Origin: Pseudoscleropodium purum
Taxonomy: Eukaryota; Streptophyta; Bryopsida; Hypnales; Brachytheciaceae
NCBI GenBank assembly: GCA_963969395.1
Contig: OZ017797.1
Span: forward strand, 5,208,001-5,272,000
Direction of reading: 5' to 3'
DNA length: 64,000 bases
Below are positions 23,190 through 33,987 of the stretch, in pieces. The stretch's first letter is position 1; every line of letters begins with the position of its first letter. The notes under the pieces were generated by a model, which did not search any database, was not told where the DNA came from, and saw only the letters and a program-made list of their open reading frames with translations. The position numbers and the translations under genes are program-made.

Positions 23190-24020
23190 TAGTCATTTGA
23201 CTCTTACTTCTCGTTGGCCATTTCCATGTTCGACGGAAGCCCTGTTTCCACTAGTGATAATTACATCTGAGAAGCAACCATTTTGTGGGAGATCTCGCTC
23301 CTTCGTACGTCCAATCTGTTCTTCAAACTTGGCACAATGTACCCTAATGGCTGCCAAGGTTTGCAATTTGCACAATGCTGTCATTTGGTTCCCAATGCAG
23401 ACCTTCACGATTCTGAACCCCAGAGTCTCACCTCAAATACTTGCCCCCTCCCAGAGCTAGGTTTCAAAAAATGGTTCTGAAATTGCCTCCATTCTAAAAG
23501 CACATGTCTTGAACTCTGTCACCCCTAATGAACAAGAGCCCGGAGACAATCGATCAGAAATTAAATACACCTCTGCAGGGCACAATCGAACATCGCAGTC
23601 ATCACATTTCCAGAGACAATTCCTGCTGGAGTGTCGATAATTATTCTCCATGACGGTAGGGGACAAATGCAAAGCTGAGATCCCTCAAGCAAAATCCTGT
23701 GATTCTGTGATTCTGGATCCAGTTCTGAGGACGAGACAATGAGGCCTTCCGAATGAACGAATGGTGCGATGTCAATCCATCTCGCACATTCAGTTCATAT
23801 ATTGATACAGTACACCTCTTTCAGGTAACGGTTGTTCAAGAAACAGAACATGAGGCAAGCTACTTTCGATACCGACTCTGTTCAATTCATGCTGCCAAGG
23901 ACAAGCGGATCTCAGAAACGATTGAAGCAGCGGAGATATTGTATGCAGTCCAAGATCGTTGAACAGCACATCAGAAACCCATATGAAACCGGAGTCGCAG
24001 CTAGACCTAATCCTCAAACT
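23190..24020 (-). pseudogene. Unidentified gene remnant, divergent to kinase B
   Basis: This is the best preserved copy of the unknown minus-strand frame. A 71-codon segment (23672-23457) has CLWKCDDCDVR, a DRLSPGSCSLG motif and EFKTCAFRMEAI. A second segment (23408-23193) has CAKFEEQIGRTKE. A third (24017-23790) has CDSGFIWVSDVLFN followed by LLQSF and HELNR segments. The same words occur in blocks A and C. Segments lie in different frames with stops between them, so it is either a decayed gene or a multi-exon gene. No known domain recognised; mixed beta/helical composition with several Cys and Trp. Confidence 0.4.
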
Positions 24021-24360
24021 CTGATTGAAAAAAAATTGAAAAAAAAGGAAAACTCAATTACTGATGGTAGCTAGATTTCATTGTGACCAGCAATTTCATT
24101 TCAAAGATCGAGTACAAATCTTGCTTTCACGGAGAAAACCAACGTGAGTCAAGTAGCGAATACACCTGAAAAGGAATAGAGGGATGCATCATAGACCCTC
24201 AACTCGACCAATTGCTTCCGGATCTCAAGGGCTGGAATGGTGGGTGGGTTAAATGAGTGGGTGGTCAACACGGCATGGGTGCATGACATGTGTAAGGCTA
24301 AAGCATCCCAAACTAACACTGTAGCAAATGGCATCACTTTCTAGACATGCTAGTTATTTT

Positions 24361-24451
24361 AGAACCTAATTCTAGGTAGACTATATATAAGTTGTTGTTT
24401 GTTGACCAAAATAATAAGCTATCTATAATCTACCTAGATTTAGGTTTCAGA
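24361..24451. repeat. Short foldback (about 90 bp)
   Basis: GAACCTAATTCTAGGTAGAC near 24362 pairs with the stretch near 24425-24448 (ATCTACCTAGATTTAGGTTT reversed). It lies within DNA (about 24180-24700) that has no counterpart in blocks A and C, so it may mark an insertion in the upstream flank of kinase B. Confidence 0.5.
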
Positions 24452-24993
24452 ATCATTGCCTTACCTAAAAAGTGACACCAATGGATACAATATTGGTTTG
24501 AGGTACTCCTACCGTATGTCCCCATTTCTCAAGTGTAGGTAGAAATCATTAATACATAATGCTAGACCTCGAGCTCTATGAAGTCAAAAGCAGGGATTCC
24601 AAAGGAAGCTTCCAATTTGGAACTTTGAAAATTGAAAGTATGAACACTACAGTAGGTTATTCGGAAGGTGTTTTATTGTATTTGGTTTCCCCCTTCCGAA
24701 GGACAGTTTGAATTTTTTCCCACCCTGGCTTGCCAGAGGATGGCTTTGAAAGATTTCACACGTCTGGACAAGTGCCAAGTGCACGTCAAATTTAAGTCCT
24801 GATGCCGCGTCTTGTGACTGACTCATGGAGCATCTTGTTACAGATTTTCACTACGTGAAGAGCAAAACCCTGAGCAAGCAATACATTCCTTTTCACCAAC
24901 ACTGACTACGCATCGGCAGCTTCAAACCCAGTGTGGCATTGTCAAGCTTCAGCTTGTTTTGGATCTGCTGGTGAAAAAAAATTTGTTGCGTGC

Positions 24994-25003
24994 TTAGGGT
25001 TTA
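24994..25003 (+). promoter_or_regulatory. Telo-box-like motif in the kinase B leader
   Basis: TTAGGGTTTA at the same position relative to the leader intron as in block A. Confidence 0.35.
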
Positions 25004-25175
25004 GGCGATCTCCACTGTTGGTACTCTACAAATCATTTCTCATGCGTTCAAGAGGGCCGACTGTAAGGCCCTGCTTGTCGTGCGCAGCAATTGGTTTGTC
25101 CCACCCTCTTCTGCAGCCTCGAAGTAAATCCCACACTGCCAGGTGCAGCAGAGACGATTTGAGACTGCCTTCTTG

Positions 25176-25625
25176 GTAAGCTTTCTATTTGTTTAGCCGA
25201 AGCTGCATTTCTCGGGGTTGCGCTTCTTCGTTCATCCGCCTTTTGTGCTTCTAAGGTGCTTCTACTTTTCAGTAGCAACAGGACTCTGATGAACGCTGAC
25301 ATTGATTGATTTGGTTTCGAATCCACCTCGAGGGATTATCTTCTAGGAGATTTGAAGTTGTAAACTAAGTGGTTTGGCGTGATTGCGTGTGTTCTTTTCC
25401 CACAATGTTTTATTATTGCTTTTTGTTGTGGCTGTGATCGAATGGTGGTCAGCGGCTTCTTCATGTTGGAAGAAACTGGCAATAAAATTATTATGTGATA
25501 GCTTGTGAAACTAAGTTCGCAGAATCTTGTTGCAAAAAATTAAATGCAGCACTGCATGTGAGGGAAGCTTTCTCACAAGTTGATTTTTGAATTAATTGTG
25601 AAGTATGCTGCATGTGATTTTTCAG
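25176..25625 (+). other. Inferred 5' leader intron of kinase B
   Basis: Donor CTTG followed by GTAAGC, acceptor TGTGATTTTTCAG; 450 bases. The ATG used for the kinase lies 31 bases after the acceptor. Position and both splice sites are shared with blocks A and C. Confidence 0.6.
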
Positions 25626-25655
25626 ATTTGTCGCTGGACTCCAAGCTAGGTAGGG

Positions 25656-27683
25656 ATGGATGAGGGCTGGCGATATACTTTGATAGAGAATGACACTGAC
25701 ACTAAACTCAGTGTCGAATATGATGATGTTAAGTACGTTCTCAGACCCGAGAGATCTGCCCTTATTGTTCGGTGGAACGCTTTCATTGGGCCCTCTTTTT
25801 TCAAGATTATGACTGGAGCGGTGCAGCTGGACCCCATGTTTTCCAACTGCGACTTGCGCCAGAACGTACAGATCACCATTTTCGGAGATGTGGCCAACAC
25901 TTACTCTTGCCGAATGACTCCAAGGACGGCACTCAATAATTTGAAGCTGAACTTCCAGGGCAGCTTCAAGTCTATCTGCCATAAATCCATTTGGGATGCC
26001 GTGAAGGATCACCTCCAGAGGATGGAGGACTTCCAAAGAAAAGTGAGGATTTGGCACATCCAATGTGCATATTTATTCAAGAAGTTTCAAGAAGGATTGG
26101 AACGAGTGGAACGAGCAGACCTTCTATTCAATACCATGGTCGATGTAGACCTGGAAGCCTGTTATAAGGGCGTGAACTACGTCATAGTGCAGCATCCCTT
26201 CGCCCTAATTACGGCTCAGCTCAGAGTGCCGTTGGAGGAGTTTATTGTCTCTACGTTGCTACGTTCTATGTATGAAGGGGAGGCATTGCTACGTTCCTGT
26301 GGTGAACTTTCTTACAACAGGGCTGCTTTTGCCTTGTCTTCGCTACCACCTTCTCTACCAACTTTTTCAAAATTTGCATTAGCAACTCGCGAGGTGGACT
26401 GGATCGTGGATTTCCTTTGTTGTGACCCTGAAGAGAAATCCAGGTTTGACAGTTGGGAATGGTGCAAGGAAAGGTGTAGGCTCGTATCCTCAAATCGTAC
26501 GAATCATTTGGATGCTATGGAAGACGAGAGTTTAGAAGCTGATGTTCGTCGACAAAATGCTGATCGGGAAGCTCTGCTGGCATCTCTACACCTGAAGCTC
26601 AGTAGATCTCATGGCAGCTTTTCTTTCAAATTGTTGAATTCTATAACTTCGTGCGTGCCGAGGAATAATACAATCAATAAAGGTCTTGAAGTCATTTGGA
26701 GGAAGAGACTTCAACCAAGCTCCTGCGCTCCTGGGTCTTACTCACCTCTAGATGCTTTCGTCATTGAAAATGCAGATTCCAGGTTCGTGGACCTTTCAGT
26801 TGGGAGTTCCAGAAACGGAGCTTCTAAAAGCGTCCAGAAGTGCAAGTGGTTGGGGGAAACGGTGGTGCTTTCAAGGATGTCGAATGTATCCAAATCTTCT
26901 GCAAAAGCAGAAACTGGTTCCTTAGCAAGAGTGCAACATCCCAATGTCGTGCAGTGGATGGGCTATGCATTCAAGGAGGATACATGGAACCCTTTTTGTT
27001 ATCGGGAGTGTTACCTTGTTACTGAGCACATGGACTTTGATTTGCTTGACTTGATTACCGAACGACTGAAAAAACGTGATGGAACAATTTCGACGAATCG
27101 AGCTCCTTTTCGTTTTCTAGTGAAAGTGGACATTGCTTTACAGATTGTGGAAGCCATGATCCATGTGCACAAGTGTCGAATACTTCACCGGGATCTCAAA
27201 CCGAAAAATATTCTTGTAAGCCGAAAGTACTCTCAGCCCGCTAGTAGCCGTGGGCCAGTCTATTATACCGTCAAACTCATAGATTTTGGATCGTCCAAAA
27301 TCGGAGATGGAGGCTCGCATTTTCACACCGGGAAGCAAGGAACGACGATGTACATGGCTCCGGAGGTTTGGGAATCAGAGGACAGCTACTCTTGGTCCGC
27401 AGATGTTTACAGCTTTGGACTGACATGTTATGAGATCTTCCACGGTAGGCTTCCTTGGAAGAGTGACATGACATTCACTTTTGCAAACTTTCAGAAGGTC
27501 ATGCGTGGAAAGATGAGGTTTCCTTTTGCGTGTCCAGAAGAATTGAAGGAGCTGATTGAAACGTGTTGCGCTCAGAATCCCTCTGACCGACCGAGTTTTG
27601 AAGTCATCCGCAAAGCTTTGTGGCGTCTGAAATTTCATCCATTCCGGAATGTCATCTCAAACTCTGCATGGGTTCTTAGGTAA
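25656..27683 (+). CDS. Kinase-like protein B, DUF1221/MLKL-like N-terminus (675 aa, intact)
   Basis: Likely a cytosolic signalling kinase or pseudokinase; no signal peptide or membrane segment is visible. Residues 1 to about 105 look strand-rich (GWRYTLIENDTD). Residues about 115-310 are helical, with YLFKKFQEG, EGEALLRSCG and an ATREVDWIVDFLCCD segment; spacing of the EGE, Cys and Trp residues recalls the plant DUF1221/MLKL group (inference). The kinase domain spans about 385-665: degenerate glycine loop, VVLS with Ser406 where the beta3 Lys should be, HRDLKPKNIL (Asp513), LIDFGSSK (Asp543), MAPEVW, SADVYSFGL and DRPSF. The ATG was chosen because it follows the conserved leader acceptor and matches the start in C. 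The coding region has no intron. It lies in a duplicated block between two opposite-strand remnants. An active kinase using another Lys remains possible. Confidence 0.8.
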   Translation: MDEGWRYTLIENDTDTKLSVEYDDVKYVLRPERSALIVRWNAFIGPSFFKIMTGAVQLDPMFSNCDLRQNVQITIFGDVANTYSCRMTPRTALNNLKLNFQGSFKSICHKSIWDAVKDHLQRMEDFQRKVRIWHIQCAYLFKKFQEGLERVERADLLFNTMVDVDLEACYKGVNYVIVQHPFALITAQLRVPLEEFIVSTLLRSMYEGEALLRSCGELSYNRAAFALSSLPPSLPTFSKFALATREVDWIVDFLCCDPEEKSRFDSWEWCKERCRLVSSNRTNHLDAMEDESLEADVRRQNADREALLASLHLKLSRSHGSFSFKLLNSITSCVPRNNTINKGLEVIWRKRLQPSSCAPGSYSPLDAFVIENADSRFVDLSVGSSRNGASKSVQKCKWLGETVVLSRMSNVSKSSAKAETGSLARVQHPNVVQWMGYAFKEDTWNPFCYRECYLVTEHMDFDLLDLITERLKKRDGTISTNRAPFRFLVKVDIALQIVEAMIHVHKCRILHRDLKPKNILVSRKYSQPASSRGPVYYTVKLIDFGSSKIGDGGSHFHTGKQGTTMYMAPEVWESEDSYSWSADVYSFGLTCYEIFHGRLPWKSDMTFTFANFQKVMRGKMRFPFACPEELKELIETCCAQNPSDRPSFEVIRKALWRLKFHPFRNVISNSAWVLR

Positions 27684-28240
27684 GATTATCATTTGAAAAT
27701 TCACTTGTTGTCATCACAAGAAGGTGCGAAACCATGAGGGGTAATTTCAAGGGTTCAGGAAGGCTAAACCCTTGAACGCTCAATTCCTTCTAGCAATTTT
27801 TACAGATTTTAGTTTATATCTTTGTACAAATATTTTATGTGACTTAGTTTCAACAACTTGGTCTAATGGAAGCTCGGATTGAAACAGGGCGAATTCTCAG
27901 TATTCAGCACCTTAGTTTGTCATAGGCTAGGAGGAAATTGGATCGATCCTGCCTCATTTTCACTTTTGAAGATGTCGGAAGCTCTCAAACGGGCTCGACT
28001 CCACCACTAAAACCGTAACAAGATAATCTTGACAAGGTTAGCTACGATTATGGCACCGACAATTTGTAAGCTCTGCAACCGAGTTCAAATGTCTTCAATT
28101 GTACAACACATTACGCAAAAGAGAACTGCTCAGAAACTGAGTCATTAATACAGAGAATTACATGCATTCATTGTTACACTCTTTCAAGAGGTTCTCAAAA
28201 CCGACTTTTCTTCACAACTGATTTAGTAAGCCCTAGCCAG
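27684..28240. other. Downstream module of kinase B
   Basis: This DNA is homologous to the segments following kinases A, C and D (for example the TTCTCAGTATTCAGC and CTCGACTCCACCACTAAAACC words). The minus-strand frame open in A is shortened and broken here. Confidence 0.45.
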
Positions 28241-28800
28241 ACACCAATTTCAATCTCCGTGAGCAAACTGTTCATGCCTGGATACAGATTTGGGCAATTG
28301 TCACCTCAGTGTTCAAAGTCAGCTACCAAACCCTGTCATCTCGAAAAAAAACTAACCAAAAGCAGAAAAGGATAATTAGACCTCATTTTTAGAAAAGGAT
28401 AACGCTTCAGGTGGTGGAGGTACAAGAATGACGCCTCGAGAGCCGAGCAATTGAATGAGCCCAAGATAATCTACCCCAAGCAGTCCAACTATGATCCCTG
28501 TTGCAATTGTTGTTCTTCGCCCTTTCCTCTCCTCTGCCTCCCCTGAATATACATTCATTGTAAAGAAGCACGCCCGCGTCAGCTACGTCGTGTTTAAAGC
28601 AGCCACGGTCAACAGATTCGACGGCGTCAAAAGTCTACCTAGAGCTCGGAACGAAAAACTCTCAATCCTGCTTGACTAGCGTTGATCCACAGTCCGCCTT
28701 TGAATCATATGATGCGTGTATCATGCCATTTTCGAAAGTCCAACTACCAGACATAGTATGGAAAATCCATTCTCCCAGGTCTCGAAACCCTCAGAAATTG
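28240..28800 (-). pseudogene. Single-helix membrane protein gene remnant (block B)
   Basis: The minus strand at 28558-28376 encodes a 60-residue stretch: basic/acidic start (GEAEERKGRR), a hydrophobic helix (TTIATGIIVGLLGVDYLGL) and a RGVILVPPPPEAL tail. The copy at 53067-53763 has the same helix and tail. The downstream tail exon (about 28350-28290) is out of frame. Upstream, 28790-28700 corresponds to the N-terminal segment seen at 53067. The family is not recognised; the layout (charged N-terminal region, one helix, Pro-rich tail) would fit a small organelle membrane protein, which is inference. It is convergent with kinase B. Confidence 0.45.
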
Positions 28801-28857
28801 AGGAGTTATGTTGAAAAATCCCATTCTAAGGAGTTCTTAACCCTTAAACGCCGGGGA

Positions 28858-28873
28858 GGGGGGGGGGGGGGGG
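28858..28873. repeat. Poly-G tract, 16 bases
   Basis: Sixteen consecutive G residues, preceded by GGGGA; a likely length-variable and assembly-sensitive site. Confidence 0.9.
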
Positions 28874-30445
28874 CACCGTGGGAGAATAGTCTGTGAACAG
28901 TGGGACTTCATCGCAGACCGCGGAAGAGGGCATAGTTCATGCGCTTTCCCTGCAACAGTGCCAAGTTCATGGTGCACTCGGGCAGCCCGCAAAAGAGATG
29001 GAACATTGAAAACTGTCGCGAAGGAGCGCCCTAATGAGCTTCTCACACGTTTGTGAACAGTGTCTCTTTAGAAAGTGGAAGCTGTGGCCACCTTTCTGGC
29101 TACGGTTTGAACCGTGGTTTCAGAAATGTGCGTATGATTGGTGGCAAACGCTAATTACAGATGTGAACGTTCATTATTTGCTTGCTTTCGTTTCCAATGC
29201 CATGCCCCCGTGAAGCTCCAAACGAGCGTACACTCTCAGTCGTGAAATTCACTTTCCTATTGCAAGGAAGACTAAGGCTGGTGAATAGAGTAGAAGACTG
29301 CAAAGCAATGCAAGCACATCCACGAAGCTTTCTGTGCTGCAGACATTAAGGTTGGTGCTGTTACTCACCTGCACGTAAGATTCAATAATAATAACATCAG
29401 ATCAACGAAGTCCTCTCCGTCTCCCTCGAACGTACTCCGAATATATAAGGTATCCGTACCTGCAATTAAAATAGCACCGTCCATACAGAAGAGTGAACGG
29501 AGAGATGGCAACTCAGAGAAGAGTGGTGAACATACCCTCCACTTCTTACACATTTTAATTGACCCCTATCACGAATGACTGTCTGAAACTCTAGTGTCAG
29601 GTAAGGAATGAGGCAAAGGAAATGCACAAGAGACTGAACAGACTGCTATGTAATGCACACGGCACTTACCACGAACATGTTGGAGATCAGTAGATCACAG
29701 TGGAATCACTAATTTTTTTCTCTTCAATGTGTTGTACAAGGTGATGGTGCAAAACAGACAGAGAGAAGAGCAACTTCCGCCCAAACCACACCTCATATCA
29801 GAGGACAGTTCTTTCACATAAAGCACTGCCAATGAACAACAATGCAATTAGTGAAGCTGCCCGTCACAGCACGTGGACAAGGTGACCGCAAACTAAAAAA
29901 TGCAAGCACGACCGTTGCGCAAGTCAACTGTGCATGCTGCCGTCACACAAATTGCAAGCAGGGCATTGTGCGGCCTAACACCGTGTATGAGATTTTCGCT
30001 GCCCTCTTTTCACATTCTTCTATGCCTAAAAACTACAGAGCATTTCATGAGGCTATTTCTAGCCTTGCATGATGCAGGACGATTGCTCAGTCATTTTTTT
30101 TTTGGAAAACGGATGAAAAACGACTTCCTCCCGTTCAGTACACGCTGCTTTTGTCATCCATTGGACGCTAAACTTCCTGTCGGCGTTTAAGGGTAAAGTC
30201 AAGTCGTAGATGGAATGCTCCAAAGAGAATTTGCTTGATTGTAACTCTAACTTCTTCCAATTTTCAGCCACTTGGAGTCAAAGGTTCTTGCTCTAATGCA
30301 TGCACATGAGCTGAAAAATCATGTGCCCATCGATTAGCTTAAAAATCCAATCATTGTGTATTCTCAAGAATTGCTCATTGCAATCAATTTGAGCAAAAGG
30401 GCCCAAGGAATCATGCAATGAGGTAGAAAAGATATTGACAATCAT
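28874..30445. other. Less AT-rich spacer with a possible minus-strand exon at 29365-29553
   Basis: Composition is closer to that of genes than of the AT-rich spacers. On the minus strand 29553-29365 is open for 62 codons. An acceptor-like TTTTAATTGCAG and a donor-like CAG followed by GTGAGTAAC bracket about 91 bases inside or at its end (about 29455-29365). The encoded residues match nothing I know. Other open frames at 29842-30190 overlap in several frames and are not convincing. Confidence 0.3.
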
Positions 30446-30831
30446 GGTAGAACCATCCATAGTTGACCATTAAAGCAATTTCACACATGTTCTACAGTAG
30501 AGCAATACAAGGCAAAATAAACTATCTACCATATAAGAAGATAGAATTCACTAGGATTGCAAATTTTTTTGGTAATTTTATGTCCTAAATTAAAATTACT
30601 ATGAGTTTTGGAAGCCAAAAGGTGATTTAGATCCATACCCTATGTATACAGTCAAGATTCCAATTCCAATCATTCAATAACTACTTTTTCAGTCACTATT
30701 TTAGAATAGGCATCATGACCTTATTAGTTTTAACTTTGAAAAAGAGGAAAAAAACATTGTAAGTTTTAGTTGGAAATGTATTGTAGCCTTGGTTGGAAAT
30801 GGCTCCCTCGTAAAAAAATGGGTAGTTCTAC
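30446..30831. mobile_element. MITE, GGTAGAACCACC family (386 bp)
   Basis: Ends GGTAGAACCATCCAT and ATGGGTAGTTCTAC are imperfect inverted repeats. The body matches 7000-7427 and, in reverse orientation, the elements at 20050 and 40037 (for example the TTGGTTGGAAAT words). Confidence 0.55.
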
Positions 30832-31740
30832 TATAAGGGCATTTGAAAAAGAGAGGTGGAAAACATGTGAATACAATCTAATCATTGAAAGACAAACATG
30901 CTAGAGGAATAGAGGAATATAGACTTAGAGGCCAATTTAAACTTCATATAGTTCTTTATTTTGAAAGTTTTGTAGCTTGATAAAATAAATGTAGTTTCAG
31001 TAATCTATTTTTTATTCATTTTTATTTTTTTTCAAATTATTTTTAATTATTTTTTTTGTGATTTTTTGAAGAGAAAATCTTGAAAGCTTAAAATACACCA
31101 TTTTAAAACTTTATCATTGAATTTTACTAAGTATGAACTCAAAAAGTACACCAATCACACCATTACATTTATTATTGTCATCTTCAATTTTGCTAAAAAT
31201 ATTGCATATTATTTTAAGCATTTTTTAAATTACAATGATTTCTACAAATAAATTATTCTTAAAATCATGTAAATTTCATTTTAACGGTTATAGTTATGAA
31301 AAGATGAATTAAAGTTCTGGATATATTACTATTATATAAGAAAAATATCAAATTGTAGAAGGGTGTGCTTTCATATAAAATAAATAATGAAGATTGACAA
31401 AACAAAAACATGGAATCTCTTTTGTGGGCTAATTACAATTATTACCGTCATGTAACATTTACCGGTAGTTCTAAAACTTCCAATTAAAGGAATGAAATGC
31501 AAAACTTTGCTATATAATCAAAAATTGGATGATGGTTGGATGATCTTGGAACATGGAAAAGTTTAGGGTTTGGAGGTTCACATTTACCTCAACCAAATTT
31601 ACCTCAACCCTTGTCTTGAAAGTAGCAACACCCATCTCAAAATTGTAAGAACAGCTTGGATGAATGCCTAACTTATTTTCATTATATTTAAAATTGCCTA
31701 ATTTTGAAATATTATTTTTTAGATTGCCTAATAATTTTTC
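30832..31740. other. AT-rich spacer
   Basis: No gene or named repeat seen. Block C homology to A and B starts near 31745. Confidence 0.55.
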
Positions 31741-31869
31741 AAACTTTAAGGTACTATAGCTACAAATGATGAAGGTGCAGTGTTGAAGGATGGGGATAAT
31801 TCACTTGTATGTAGAAGCATGAGGTGCAAAGACAAGGCTTTGACCATGAAAAGACCCTCAATTGGTATA

Positions 31870-32720
31870 AATAATTAGTCCACATTTGACTCTTCTCGTT
31901 GGCCATTTCAATCCAGAGTCTACGGAAGCCATGTTTCTACCAGCGATTACATCTAAGAAGTAAGCATTTAGAGAAAGAGAGATACCTCCTTGATACGCCC
32001 AATCTGTTCTTCAAACATGGCCAAGGACCAAATTCCACGTACCAAAGTCTTGCAATTTCTGCTGCACAATATATTCTGTGATTTTGTTTCCAAATGCAGA
32101 CCATCACGATTCTCAACCCCAGAAGAGCGGTAATGTCGTCTCAAAATACGAGCCCCCCTCCCAGAAATTCCAAATGATGTTCCTCAAATTGCCTCCATTC
32201 TCCGAATGCACAAGTCTTGAACTCGGCCTCCCCTAATGGAAAAGAACCCGGAGACAATCGATCAGGAATACACCCTTCCAGCTAGCGCACAATGCACCTC
32301 ATATCACATTTCCAGAGAAAATTCCTGCTGTCGGCATTCCCATGAGTGTAGGGGAAAATTGCAAATCTGGGCTCTCACAAGCCAAATCCTGTGAATCTGT
32401 GGTTCCAGTCCTGCGGACGAGTCGATGGGACATTGATTTCGGAAAGGGGCCGATGTAAACGCATCTTGCACATTCAATTCATATGTAGACTATACTTACT
32501 TGGCAGGTCATATTTGTTCAAGAAACAAAGCATGAAAAGCTTCTTACAATGCCGACCGACTCTGTTCATGCTGCCGCGTTCAAACACATCTCACGGACAA
32601 TTGTCGCAACGCAGCGAAGTCATGGTAAACGGTCCCAGTTGAACAGCACATCAGAAACCCAAATGAAACCAGGATCACAGACTTAGGTTTCCGTGTTCAG
32701 CTAAATAGAAAGGAGCAATA
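31870..32720 (-). pseudogene. Unidentified gene remnant, divergent to kinase C
   Basis: The minus strand keeps CDPGFIWVSDVLFN near 32680, CPIDSSAGLEPQIHRI and VRAQIC near 32430-32360, and NFLWKCDMR plus DRLSPGSFPLG near 32330-32240. A TAG interrupts the last segment and one-base indels shift others, so this copy is broken. The TATAAATA motif at about 31867 is shared with A and B. Confidence 0.4.
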
Positions 32721-33532
32721 ACTGATGCTAGACCTATAAATGAAAAGTGATTTCATCTGAAAGAGCACAATTCCAGTTTCCAAGGAGCCAACCAACGCGA
32801 ATCAATTGCGGAACCCACCTGCACAGGACGGATGCACTCAGGAATATACCTGAAATAGCAGTGAGTTTCCGAAGTGGAGTAAATCAAAATAATCTCCAGT
32901 GGACCTCAATCTGCATAAAATTGTATAACCTAGCAATGGTCTTCCTATCTGGAAGGGACTTATCAGTTAATTCAAGGATCTGGGAGCCGTAGAAGACAAA
33001 TTTGTTCACTGTTCACTGGGATCCCTGCCCAATTGGTAAACAATGTTTATCTGGCTCTGTATTAAAATATTCATTCTAATTCAACCGACCCACCCCATAA
33101 AATGAGTGCAATTGCCTCGATCGTAAGCATTCTGCGTCTTCCGACTCATGGAGCACCTTGCCGAAGTTTTCACTGGGTGAACAGGATTGTTAGAAACGTC
33201 TCCAGAAGATCCAAGACGAGCTGAAGCTTGGCGATGTCATACTGGATTTGGAGCTCCGGGATCCGCGATGTTGGTGAAAACGAATTTGTTGCGTCCTTAG
33301 AGTTTAGGCGAATTCCACTGTCGGTACTCTACATGTGACACTCATTGCTCATGCGAGTGTGAGGGTAGATCGTAGGCATGGACCGTGTGAGAGACCCTGC
33401 TTGACGTACGCAGCAATCGGTTTGTGCACACCCACTCTCCTCTGCAGCCTCGAAGTGATTAATCCCTAGATTGTCCGGGAAATTGCCATGTGCAGCAGAG
33501 ACGTTTTAAGACAATCTTGTCGGTAAGTTTTC

Positions 33533-33971
33533 TATCTGTTTAGCCAAAGCTTCATTTCTCAGGGTTTGCGCTTCTTTGTTCATCCTTGTGTGGTTCTAAG
33601 GAGCTTCTACTTTTCAGTAGCAACAGGACTCTGGTGAACACTGACTTTGATTGATTTTGTTTCGAATTCACTTTGTTGGATTATCTTCCAATTAAGGAGA
33701 TAGATTTTAAATAGTGAACTAGGTCGTTTGGCGTGTATGCGTTTTCCCACGATGCTCGAATGGTTTTTGTTGTGCATGTGATCGAATGGTGGTCAGCTGC
33801 TTCAATTCTTCAAGTTTGAAGAAGTTGGCTATAATGAAATAATTTGTGAAACTAGTTTTGGAGAATCTTGTTGCAATAAATTCTTTGCTGCTTCGCATAT
33901 ATAGTGAGGGAAGCTTTCTCTGCTGTTGGTTTTTGAATAACATGTGAAGTATGCTGCATGTGATTTTACAG
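33533..33971 (+). other. Inferred 5' leader intron of kinase C
   Basis: Donor GTCG followed by GTAAGT, acceptor TGTGATTTTACAG; 439 bases. The kinase ATG lies 17 bases past the acceptor. Confidence 0.6.
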
Positions 33972-33987
33972 AGAGTCGGTGGTAGAA

